Virus record (IMG/VR): IMGVR_UViG_3300032267_001142
Span: 1 to 64,000 of that record
Reading direction: 5' to 3' (one strand)
DNA: 64,000 nucleotides
Source: a virus
Below the pieces are notes generated by a model. It did not search any database. It was not told where the DNA came from and saw nothing but the letters and a program-made list of their open reading frames with translations. A program made the position numbers and the translations under genes. Positions 44,355-52,102 of this stretch are shown one piece after another; the first letter of the stretch is position 1; the number at the start of each line of letters is the position of its first letter.

Positions 44355-45491
44355 ATGAAAATCCAATTCAATAAGTCTCCCGAACAGTTGCAGCTCATCG
44401 CCGCGATGGGCCACAAGGACAAGGCTATCTCCGTTCCCGCACAGGAAACGTTTGCTAACCTGCTCGCTCCCACCCTTGGCAAAGTGTTCTCTCAGGCCGA
44501 TACGTCTACCGCGTTTTATCGCGATATGCCATTCGCCGCTGACAGTGACCCGACCTTCCCTCTGGAACTCTTCACTGACACCCCTGAAGGATACTTCTCT
44601 ATCTGGTCTCAGGCGATGCCGGGCGGTCTTCCTACTAACACCGTTCACCAGCCAATCGAGGAAGTTCGTTTCCACACCTACAATCTCGATACTGCGGTGT
44701 CCTATCTAGCGAAGTATGCTCGTCAGACCCGTCTGCCGGTCATCGCTCGCGCTCTTGAGCGTCTGGTGAATACCGTGCTCGTCAAGACGCAGGGTAACGC
44801 TTGGATGGTTCTCTTCGCTGCTCTCGCAAAGGCGGAAACAAACGCAAAGAAGCACGTCTGGGCTTCTGAAAACGCTGGAGCTTTCAGCTTGACTGACTAC
44901 AACAAGTTGCTGACCTTCTTCCGCAGGCTGAACCGCTCTTGGGCAGGCGGAACTCCTGTTGGAGTTTCCTCTCGTCCAACTGACTTGGTGATTTCACCAG
45001 AAGTCATGGAAAGTTTCCGTGCGCTGGCTTACAACCCAGTCAACAGCAAGGGCGCTAACAACGTCGCTGGAACTCAATATTCGGGCGTCGTCGCCCTGCC
45101 TGACGAAGAGCGTAAGAAAATCTTCGCTACCGCACAGGCTCCTGAGTTCTTCGGTGTGAACCTGATTGAGCTTGTCGAACTCGGCAAGGGGATGCCTTAC
45201 AACATCCTGTTCAAGAACCAGATTGGTTCAACGGCCATCGCTAAGCTTGACCCAGCCGTCGCCGGAACGGTTACCTTCGATAAGGACGCTAATGAAGTCC
45301 TTCTAGCAATCGACGGAAGCCAAGATTTCGCCTACCGCGCAATCCAAGAAGACGCAGAAACGGGAAGCACCTTCTCGCTTCAGCCTGACGACCAGTTCAC
45401 GTCACGCAGCGGCAAAATCGGTCAGGTCGGCGGAATCACTGAGGGTCGTATGGTCCTCAACGCCCGTCCTCTGGTCGGTCTGGTTCTCTAA
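44355..45491 (+). CDS. Major capsid protein
   Basis: 378 residues. Placed after protease-scaffold and decoration protein, and followed by a strong intrinsic terminator. N-terminal helices (LLAPTLGKVFSQADTSTAFY), a YFSIWSQAMPGGLPTNTVHQ region and an RFRALAYNPVNSKG-type loop (ESFRALAYNP) suit a capsid subunit. No sequence motif proves the HK97 fold, but context is strong. Confidence 0.8.
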   Translation: MKIQFNKSPEQLQLIAAMGHKDKAISVPAQETFANLLAPTLGKVFSQADTSTAFYRDMPFAADSDPTFPLELFTDTPEGYFSIWSQAMPGGLPTNTVHQPIEEVRFHTYNLDTAVSYLAKYARQTRLPVIARALERLVNTVLVKTQGNAWMVLFAALAKAETNAKKHVWASENAGAFSLTDYNKLLTFFRRLNRSWAGGTPVGVSSRPTDLVISPEVMESFRALAYNPVNSKGANNVAGTQYSGVVALPDEERKKIFATAQAPEFFGVNLIELVELGKGMPYNILFKNQIGSTAIAKLDPAVAGTVTFDKDANEVLLAIDGSQDFAYRAIQEDAETGSTFSLQPDDQFTSRSGKIGQVGGITEGRMVLNARPLVGLVL

Positions 45492-45519
45492 GTTAAGAAC
45501 GGTTTCTCAAAAACATCAC

Positions 45520-45550
45520 AAAAGCCGCCCTTCGGGCGGCTTTTTGTTTT
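45520..45550 (+). terminator. Intrinsic terminator after the capsid gene
   Basis: GCCGCCC-TTC-GGGCGGC hairpin with AAAA before it and TTTTTGTTTT after it. Confidence 0.95.
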
Positions 45551-45567
45551 CCCTATTATAGTCTTTT

Positions 45568-45576
45568 CGTGTAAAG
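45568..45576 (+). promoter_or_regulatory. Late-type motif before the gene at 45601
   Basis: CGTGTAAAG, 24 bases before the ATG, right after the capsid terminator. Confidence 0.55.
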
Positions 45577-45600
45577 CCCTCGAACACAAGGAATCAAATT

Positions 45601-45978
45601 ATGAAAAGGTCATCAATCAAAGAAAAGAAGCAAACCAACGGTAAAAAGGAAGTAGGCCCAACAGCAAGAACACTAGAAGAGCTTATCAAGGGGCCTTCGA
45701 CAGGAAGGTTCTCCGCTAAAACTGAAGAGGAGTTTAAGGGCGAGCTGAATTTGATGAACATAATCGACATCCAGAGGGAGGCTATTAGAGTGGGTCTACA
45801 GCCTCATACGAATCGCGTTAAGATGATTGAACTTCTGTTGCGCGAATTCCGCAGAGATGCGGCGCTAGTAGCTACGGCAGGAGAGTTCGAGAGGGTGAAC
45901 TCTATCGCTACGAGCAATAAGGTTCCTGACGAGCTGCGAAGATTTCTTGAAACAATTGGCGGCAACGCTTTGGCATAA
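45601..45978 (+). CDS. SAP-domain-like protein
   Basis: 125 residues. A basic N-terminus, then MNIIDIQREAIRVGLQPHTN and RVKMIELLLREF, which read as a SAP-type helix-extended-helix DNA-binding motif. In the head-tail connector block. DNA contact in the head or neck is possible (inference). Confidence 0.55.
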   Translation: MKRSSIKEKKQTNGKKEVGPTARTLEELIKGPSTGRFSAKTEEEFKGELNLMNIIDIQREAIRVGLQPHTNRVKMIELLLREFRRDAALVATAGEFERVNSIATSNKVPDELRRFLETIGGNALA

Positions 45979-45980
45979 AG

Positions 45981-46295
45981 ATGCGTCTCGACCTGTCTTG
46001 CTATTTTTTGCTTCCGTTTTCGGCTAGAGTTCTCGTCACTGGGGACTCTGGACTTCCGATAAATCTGAGCGGATATAGTGGATGTATCGGGGACATCTTC
46101 CCTCAGTATGGAGAATCGGCTATAGCAGCACTTAACTGTTCCATTCCTTCGGGAGTATCTGGAGCTTTAGACTTGAGCTTTGCTACCGGAATTTATACAG
46201 GAGTGCCGCCTTCTGAACATCGTTATTTCGTAGATGCCACTAGCGGAAACTTGACTGAGCGTCTTTTAGAGGGATATTTTCGAGTCCTTCCTTAA
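45981..46295 (+). CDS. Small virion-region protein
   Basis: 104 residues, MRLDLSCYFLLPFSARVLVT..., beta-rich (DLSFATGIYTGVPPSEHRYF). Starts 2 bases after the previous gene. Possibly a fibre or neck piece; unknown. Confidence 0.5.
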   Translation: MRLDLSCYFLLPFSARVLVTGDSGLPINLSGYSGCIGDIFPQYGESAIAALNCSIPSGVSGALDLSFATGIYTGVPPSEHRYFVDATSGNLTERLLEGYFRVLP

Positions 46296-46308
46296 TTTTG
46301 GCCGTCTA

Positions 46309-46318
46309 GGTGTAAAGA
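46309..46318 (+). promoter_or_regulatory. Late-type motif before the gene at 46325
   Basis: GGTGTAAAGA, 6 bases before the ATG. Confidence 0.5.
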
Positions 46319-46324
46319 GAAGAT

Positions 46325-46819
46325 ATGAACGTTGCATCTTTAGCCGACCAAATACACAGAGAACTCGACTCCCCCGATGATGTTTCCATTGCGAGTTTGA
46401 TTTTTTGGCTGCGAACCAATCTAGGCAGATTGAATAGCAGGCTAGAGATATCATTAGCGATAGACGATGGCGGCGAATTCAGCGGGGATTATTCGATTGA
46501 AGCTTGCGACGTTTACAAGGAGATGTATAAGTTGAATTATTATACAAGAAAGACGGCTGCGCACGCAGGCGCAGCAGGTTACGACTCGTCAATATTGGAA
46601 ATGAAAGAGGGCGATGTAACAGTGAAAAAGGTTAACAGAAATGAAATCGCTAAAGTCTTTCTTAGTCTGAAAAGAGATACTGAGGCTGGGTTAGACAGGC
46701 TAGTCGGGACGTTTAAGCTCAATGCCGCTAAACCGATTCAGGTGGCCGGTGAGTTGCCTTATACTGAGGTTTTTAACTACATTGGAGAGGATAGGCGCAG
46801 TCGTCGCGATTTTTACTAA
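46325..46819 (+). CDS. Putative head-tail connector protein
   Basis: 164 residues, MNVASLADQIHRELDSPDDV.... Mostly helical, with FWLRTNLGRLNSRLEISLA, as in gp6-like adaptor proteins. Assigned by position between capsid and tail genes. Confidence 0.5.
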   Translation: MNVASLADQIHRELDSPDDVSIASLIFWLRTNLGRLNSRLEISLAIDDGGEFSGDYSIEACDVYKEMYKLNYYTRKTAAHAGAAGYDSSILEMKEGDVTVKKVNRNEIAKVFLSLKRDTEAGLDRLVGTFKLNAAKPIQVAGELPYTEVFNYIGEDRRSRRDFY

Positions 46820-46820
46820 A

Positions 46821-47267
46821 ATGACGTTTTCCACTTCTGAAAAAGCTGAAGTCGAAGCCATGCGACATGCGGCGTTTGAGTTCAAAAGAGAGCAGATTCT
46901 AGTTTGGTCCGAACCGGAGACTTCTAGTATTTCCGACGGCCCGTCTCTTAATTTCGCATATAGCGAGGAGAATATCTCAGAAGGCGTAACGAAAACGTAC
47001 TCTCCGGTCTCGACCGCTATTTGGGCAACAGTCCAACCCGCTAATCTTATGAAGGAATCGGAGGTTATCGGGCAAATCGGAGAGGCGAGATTCATAAAGT
47101 CAAAAAACTTAACAAAGATAAACATCGAAAGCTCGAATTTAGACTTAGTAAGCAAAAGCGAATCAATCTCATTGAATGGAAAGCATTACGTTATTGTGGC
47201 TGGACCTACGCGACGCAAGATTTTGGGTGCGGAATATTATGATTTTTGGATAGACATCGAAGCTTAA
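46821..47267 (+). CDS. Putative neck/tail completion protein
   Basis: 148 residues. The start MTFSTSEKAEVEAMRHAAFE at 46821 is 1 base after the previous stop; longer readings are rejected. Mixed alpha/beta, ending YYDFWIDIEA. Role from position only. Confidence 0.5.
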   Translation: MTFSTSEKAEVEAMRHAAFEFKREQILVWSEPETSSISDGPSLNFAYSEENISEGVTKTYSPVSTAIWATVQPANLMKESEVIGQIGEARFIKSKNLTKINIESSNLDLVSKSESISLNGKHYVIVAGPTRRKILGAEYYDFWIDIEA

Positions 47268-47268
47268 A

Positions 47269-47853
47269 ATGGCCAAAATTGATTACCAGTCATTAATGAA
47301 CTCGCTGAACGCGAACGGTCTGCCGGAGTCTTTACTAGCCCAGACCTATCGCGGTAAGTTTGATTTGGCCAAAAAGAATTTGATTAGAGACTTCTTGGCG
47401 CACCCAGTCACGCAAGAAATCCTAGCTGGTCCTACCGCGTCGAACATATCGGGAACACTAAACGGTCGAGGAAACCTGTTCTCTTTTATTGGATTTCCTG
47501 AAGGAAGTAAGCCTATTAATGATGTTTTGTCCGCCATAGAGCAAGGACTCACGCTACGACCCTTCACGAAAAAGGTAGGAATCCGTAATATCGCCATATC
47601 TTATAGCATCAAAATACCTCTTGAAGAGATTGAAGACGCGTCTCCTCTACCGTTCGAGCCGGGACTATCGTGGGTTACAGGAATAGAAGAAGGTATTTCC
47701 GGATTCGGCAGCTACGTTTCACTGATAAAGAAAGCAGGAAGCTCGCGTTCTGGATACGGAATTCAAAGCGACTCGGCAAAATTGCCGGGCGAGTTTCACA
47801 CGCGTCCATACATGAGCGTTCTTTTTAATAGTTTGCTGGAGGCTTTAGAATAA
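47269..47853 (+). CDS. Putative tail completion protein
   Basis: 194 residues, MAKIDYQSLMNSLNANGLPE.... The end (GEFHTRPYMSVLFNSLLEAL) resembles that of minor tail/neck proteins, but I do not recognise a family. One base after the previous stop. Confidence 0.45.
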   Translation: MAKIDYQSLMNSLNANGLPESLLAQTYRGKFDLAKKNLIRDFLAHPVTQEILAGPTASNISGTLNGRGNLFSFIGFPEGSKPINDVLSAIEQGLTLRPFTKKVGIRNIAISYSIKIPLEEIEDASPLPFEPGLSWVTGIEEGISGFGSYVSLIKKAGSSRSGYGIQSDSAKLPGEFHTRPYMSVLFNSLLEALE

Positions 47854-47855
47854 AT

Positions 47856-48731
47856 ATGAAAGAGAATTTTGATGTACTACTTAAAGCCTCGATTGGTTTG
47901 TGGGTCGACTATGTACTCTGCGATTTAGGTAAAGCCTTTAAGACCGAAACGTCTAATTTCCAAAAAGTGTCAACTAAAATTGGCGGCTACGACGCGTTCA
48001 AATGTCGCAGAAATCAGTTAGTTTATGATGAGTCGATAGATGGCGTTACCGTGCCGAAGGCGGCAACCATAAACGGAGTATCGACAAACCTTCATGTTGG
48101 ACAAATCTCAGGAAGTTCTGATAATATCTTGGATTACAATAACGGTAGGGTATTGGTAAAAAAGTCTAACGCTGTTGCCTCCGTGTCTGCGACTTACAGC
48201 TATAAAGAGGTCGAAGTTCGTTTTTCGTCTTTGACCGAGGCCCAACTAGTATTCCAAGACAAATACGCGTCTACATTCCGAGACGAAGAGAAGCTTCCCG
48301 ACACTGAAAAGCAAACCGCTGGACCTATCATTTACATAAAATACTCCGCTGGCGAAAATGCCCCTTGGTGCCTCGGCGGAGTTGATAAAACAGAAACAAA
48401 GGCTCGCCTAGTGTTTCTGTCTCAAGACTCTTATCTATTTGATGGCGTCTGTGGTCTTTTCAGAGACCAAGAGAAAAAGATGATGTCCGTTTTCCCTTCA
48501 AATCTGCTACCATTTAACGCGCTAGGAGGTCTGAAATACGTCAATGCCGGATTGACTTTTGACTATTCTGCCGCCCTGCAAGCTAACTTGCAAGCCAATA
48601 CCAATCTCTGCGAGGTTAGCAAGGTCAGGATTTCCGAATTCGGAGAGGATGTCAACCATCTAATCGGCCCAGAAGTCCGTGGGGGCTTTATTGATGTGAA
48701 TATATCAGCACTAAGGACTCCTAGACTATAA
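47856..48731 (+). CDS. Putative tail terminator or neck protein
   Basis: 291 residues, MKENFDVLLKASIGLWVDYV.... The central part is beta-rich (VLVKKSNAVASVSATYSYKE); the C-terminal part ends LIGPEVRGGFIDVNISALRT. Sits before the tail tube gene. Role by position only. Confidence 0.45.
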   Translation: MKENFDVLLKASIGLWVDYVLCDLGKAFKTETSNFQKVSTKIGGYDAFKCRRNQLVYDESIDGVTVPKAATINGVSTNLHVGQISGSSDNILDYNNGRVLVKKSNAVASVSATYSYKEVEVRFSSLTEAQLVFQDKYASTFRDEEKLPDTEKQTAGPIIYIKYSAGENAPWCLGGVDKTETKARLVFLSQDSYLFDGVCGLFRDQEKKMMSVFPSNLLPFNALGGLKYVNAGLTFDYSAALQANLQANTNLCEVSKVRISEFGEDVNHLIGPEVRGGFIDVNISALRTPRL

Positions 48732-48755
48732 AAATCTTTCACATTGCCTCTTCTT

Positions 48756-48765
48756 CGTGTAAATG
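48756..48765 (+). promoter_or_regulatory. Late-type motif before the tail tube gene
   Basis: CGTGTAAATG, 37 bases before the ATG. Confidence 0.5.
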
Positions 48766-48802
48766 TTTCGTAACTTACAATTTCGTACAAGTTTAACCTC
48801 TT

Positions 48803-49846
48803 ATGTCACAGCGCCAAATTTATAACCAGCAAGCCGTTTTCGTCACCAATTCCCCTGCAACTGGGGCGGTCACAAGTATTTCCCAGCTACACCGTATTAC
48901 GGCCTGTAACTGGTCCGACTCGATTGCTCGTGAAGACATTAACCAAGCCGGTCAGCTAGCCGCTCTTGACCGTATCATTCTGAACGCTCCGTCAGTGTCT
49001 CTCGACCTGAATTACCATGTCGCCGGTATTTGGAACGAAACCGCAGTTGGTTTCCGCACGGATGCGGTAGCTAACGCTATCTCTTATTTGATTGACGGAA
49101 CGCAATCCGACAAGAACTACTTGGTGAGATTGGTTCCCGAGGGTAACGACGCTGTCGGTTACACCGGAACGGACGGAGGGGTTATCGGTTTCGGCAACGC
49201 TTTCATTTCTTCTTACAGCACCCAAGGAGCCGTCGGAGCTATTCCTTCGGCCTCGCTAAGACTCGAAGCTTCGCACGTCAAATACGACGTTAGCTCTAGC
49301 GGTATCATCACTCCCGCCGTAAACGTTACGAACGGACAGCTACTAGCTCACACTCTTACTGTTCCTACTGCAAAGACCGGAGAGGCAGGACAGTTGTCGG
49401 CGCTTCAACCGGGTCAAATCGTAGTGAACGTTTCTGGCGCGTTCGGTATTCAGAATCACTGTATCCAGAGCTATAATCTTGGCCTTGATATGAGACGCGA
49501 GCCCCTTCAGTGCCTCGGTTCCCGTTTCCCATTCGCTCGTGTTGTAACTTTCCCTGTTACGGCGAGCTTGGATATCGAAACTAACGTTCAGGATTTCGGA
49601 ACTGGCTCGCTGGCCGATATCATCTGCAACGACCGTTCTTACGACCTCTCAGTGACGCTTTATGCTCCTTCCTGCACCGGATACGGCGTAATGAAGGCGC
49701 GCTATACCCTCAAGGGCGCTAAGCTGGACTCGCAGAACATCTCGACCTCTATCGGACCTAACACGAGAGCCTCTCTCAAGTATTCCGCTCAGGTCGGTGG
49801 CCCTCAAGACACGACTCGCGGTCTATTCATCGACGGCTCTAACTAA
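48803..49846 (+). CDS. Major tail tube protein
   Basis: 347 residues. Beta-rich throughout, Ser/Gly/Ala-rich (RLEASHVKYDVSSSGIITPA), with no coiled coil. Its own late motif, an intrinsic terminator after it, and location before the chaperone-position genes and tape measure fit the highly expressed tube subunit. Confidence 0.7.
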   Translation: MSQRQIYNQQAVFVTNSPATGAVTSISQLHRITACNWSDSIAREDINQAGQLAALDRIILNAPSVSLDLNYHVAGIWNETAVGFRTDAVANAISYLIDGTQSDKNYLVRLVPEGNDAVGYTGTDGGVIGFGNAFISSYSTQGAVGAIPSASLRLEASHVKYDVSSSGIITPAVNVTNGQLLAHTLTVPTAKTGEAGQLSALQPGQIVVNVSGAFGIQNHCIQSYNLGLDMRREPLQCLGSRFPFARVVTFPVTASLDIETNVQDFGTGSLADIICNDRSYDLSVTLYAPSCTGYGVMKARYTLKGAKLDSQNISTSIGPNTRASLKYSAQVGGPQDTTRGLFIDGSN

Positions 49847-49873
49847 GAGTCAAAAGGTTAAATTCAAAAAAGC

Positions 49874-49898
49874 AAGCGGCTTATGGCCGCTTTCTTTT
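49874..49898 (+). terminator. Intrinsic terminator after the tail tube gene
   Basis: AAGCGGC/GCCGCTT stem with a short loop, followed by TCTTTTTG. Confidence 0.85.
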
Positions 49899-49924
49899 TG
49901 TACTTATTTCCCGCCAGAGATTTT

Positions 49925-49934
49925 TTGTGTAATA
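49925..49934 (+). promoter_or_regulatory. Late-type motif before the gene at 49956
   Basis: TTGTGTAATA, 21 bases before the ATG. Confidence 0.45.
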
Positions 49935-49955
49935 CCGTACGGTAAAAGGAACATT

Positions 49956-50249
49956 ATGAGCGATAATCTCAAAGCAAAGGAACTTTGCCTATTTCAAATT
50001 AGGCAGCAGGTGTCTTCGATTTATAAATACTATCTTTCTTGTCTGGAGGATTTGTATATCGAACACCAAGAAATCTTGTCGAAAATCAACGCGTCGCTTC
50101 CTGACGGCTCAGGTGTGAACGTCGAGGCAGTTGATAGCTTCACGGAGAATAAGTTCAAGCATCTAAGAAAGAGGGTTTTGGATTATGGCAATGATGCGAT
50201 TCGTGGTCTTAGCGACCAAATTCTAAGATTCAAGATAGACTTTCAATAA
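49956..50249 (+). CDS. Small helical tail-region protein
   Basis: 97 residues from MSDNLKAKELCLFQIRQQVS. All-helical, ending LSDQILRFKIDFQ. An AAAAGGA sequence precedes the ATG, a possible weak ribosome-binding site. Role unknown. Confidence 0.55.
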   Translation: MSDNLKAKELCLFQIRQQVSSIYKYYLSCLEDLYIEHQEILSKINASLPDGSGVNVEAVDSFTENKFKHLRKRVLDYGNDAIRGLSDQILRFKIDFQ

Positions 50250-50263
50250 CAAGGTATAAGAAC

Positions 50264-51052
50264 ATGAGCAATAAAGAGACAAAGGAAATGTATAAGTTCG
50301 TCTTCCCTCAGAAGACGATTATTGATGACAGAGAAGTCAAAGTCGACGAGTCTGGCAACGAAACGACAGTAATAACCAAAAAGCCGTCTTTTGTAGACCG
50401 CTCAATTAGACTGACCGTAGCTACTCGCCGCCAAATGGACGATGCTGAACTTTATTACAACGTGCTGGTAAGCAAGGGCATTCAGGCCGGTCTGATGAGC
50501 CGTCAGCTTTTGCAAAAGCGCTTTCTCGATGATGGTGGTCTTTTGGCAGAGGGGCAGAAATCCAAAGAGAAGTCCCTTTATGAATCCTTGAGCGAAAAAG
50601 AGTCGCAGTATTACTCTTTGCTCACGAAGCAGGACAAAACCCAAGAGGATACTGAGTCTCTCGCCAAGATTCAAAAAGAGCTGGCGCTGTTGAAGCATGA
50701 ACTTCAGTCTTGGGAGATGAGCAAGATGTCTATCTACGACATCACGGCGGAAAACCGAGCGCGCAACAAGACTATCCTCTGGTGGCTTTTTGAACTTAGC
50801 CAGATTAAGAATGATAAAGGCGAATGGGTGGCTCTATTTCCAGGAAAAACGACAGAAGAAAAATCAGACAAGTATCATTCACTCTTAGAGGGCGAGGGTT
50901 TAACTAAGGAAGACACGGAATTCTATCAAAACGTTATTTCTAAGTGTCTCATTTCTGTTTCCTATTGGTATTATGGCCGAGCCGAGTCGCAAGAGGATTT
51001 CGAGAAAGCTCAGCAAGAAATAGACAGGGACTCTAAGCTTCTTGCGGAGTAA
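50264..51052 (+). CDS. Putative tail assembly chaperone
   Basis: 262 residues. A beta-like N-terminus then long charged helices (LSEKESQYYSLLTKQDKTQE, ELALLKHELQSWEMSKMS). It lies where tail chaperones usually are, upstream of the tape measure. I see no slippery frameshift site linking it to the next gene. Function by position. Confidence 0.5.
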   Translation: MSNKETKEMYKFVFPQKTIIDDREVKVDESGNETTVITKKPSFVDRSIRLTVATRRQMDDAELYYNVLVSKGIQAGLMSRQLLQKRFLDDGGLLAEGQKSKEKSLYESLSEKESQYYSLLTKQDKTQEDTESLAKIQKELALLKHELQSWEMSKMSIYDITAENRARNKTILWWLFELSQIKNDKGEWVALFPGKTTEEKSDKYHSLLEGEGLTKEDTEFYQNVISKCLISVSYWYYGRAESQEDFEKAQQEIDRDSKLLAE

Positions 51053-51058
51053 AACAGG

Positions 51059-52066
51059 ATGAGCGAGACTTCAGCGAAGTCTATCGCTTTTTTGCGAAGG
51101 GTTTACTCTGAGATATTCTCTGGGTATACGCCTTTTATTGACCCGATAAGTGGAAATAGGGCGTTCATCCGTCACGTCTCTTCTTCGGAGCAGTCGGAGC
51201 TGGATGCCCGATACGAAGAGATTCTTGAAGACATCGTCTCTAAAGGCGTCCCGAATGAGGCGTCAGCACTTGCTATCGCTAAAGAGCGCGGTTTCTGGAA
51301 AGACTCTACTGACAAAGAGTTAGAAATAAAAAGAGAAGAGCTTCGTCAATTGAGGGATACGAAGAAGTGTCTGATTTTACCTTCTCAGATATGCAGCATC
51401 GACAAATCTATCGCTGATGCCGAAAGTTACATTCGGGGCGTCGAAATTGAGCGCGAGGAAGCTTTAGGTGTGACAGCGGAATCTCTTGCGATGGCTAGAT
51501 TGAATAACGTCTATATCCAACTAATGATGTTCTGCGACAAAAAGTTGGAAGTCCCGCTTTTTCCACCGGAAAGGTTCGATACGCTACAATATCGAGAGGT
51601 AACTAACGTGACGGCGGCATATAACGCCGCGATGTCTAAATTCGCGAACGTGAACATTAAGAATCTTTCGGTCGCCGCGTTTGTGCAAAATATGTTCAAT
51701 CTAGCTGGCAAGAAGCCATATTCTTTTTTCGGCAAAGCTATAGGCGGTCTGACCTTTTATCAAATAGAGTTGATGAATTATGTCGCTTATTTTTCTGCGC
51801 TTTTGTCTTCAGAAAACAGACCTCCTGACAGTATAATGGACGACCCAGAAAAAATCGTCAACTGGTATACTGCGGAAAAGAACAGTCGTGAAGCGCTTAA
51901 GTCTGGCAATGGGTCAGTGTCTATCGCCGGAGCGACTCAAGAAGATTTACAGCAATTGGGTGTCGCGAATAAAGTCGTAGATTTGGCAGCGATAGCCAAG
52001 AAAAAAGGCTCAACGGGCCTGACTATGGATGAGTTAATGTCTATTTCCCGTGGTGCGTCGTCATAA
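51059..52066 (+). CDS. Putative second tail assembly protein
   Basis: 335 residues, helical. Contains VSSSEQSELDARYEEILEDI and a GKKPYSFFGKAIGGLTFYQI hydrophobic patch near residue 225. Starts 6 bases after the previous gene with CAGG before the ATG. Between chaperone-like gene and tape measure, so probably a tail assembly partner. Confidence 0.5.
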   Translation: MSETSAKSIAFLRRVYSEIFSGYTPFIDPISGNRAFIRHVSSSEQSELDARYEEILEDIVSKGVPNEASALAIAKERGFWKDSTDKELEIKREELRQLRDTKKCLILPSQICSIDKSIADAESYIRGVEIEREEALGVTAESLAMARLNNVYIQLMMFCDKKLEVPLFPPERFDTLQYREVTNVTAAYNAAMSKFANVNIKNLSVAAFVQNMFNLAGKKPYSFFGKAIGGLTFYQIELMNYVAYFSALLSSENRPPDSIMDDPEKIVNWYTAEKNSREALKSGNGSVSIAGATQEDLQQLGVANKVVDLAAIAKKKGSTGLTMDELMSISRGASS

Positions 52067-52069
52067 TAA

Positions 52070-52079
52070 GGTGTAAATA
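52070..52079 (+). promoter_or_regulatory. Late-type motif before the tape measure gene
   Basis: GGTGTAAATA, 23 bases before the ATG. Confidence 0.6.
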
Positions 52080-52102
52080 AGCTATAGGTATAAGGATTCG
52101 TC

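Noticed and set aside
50264-52066. Programmed frameshift between the chaperone-position genes
   Set aside because: They are separate frames, each with its own start codon, and I see no slippery heptamer at the junction.
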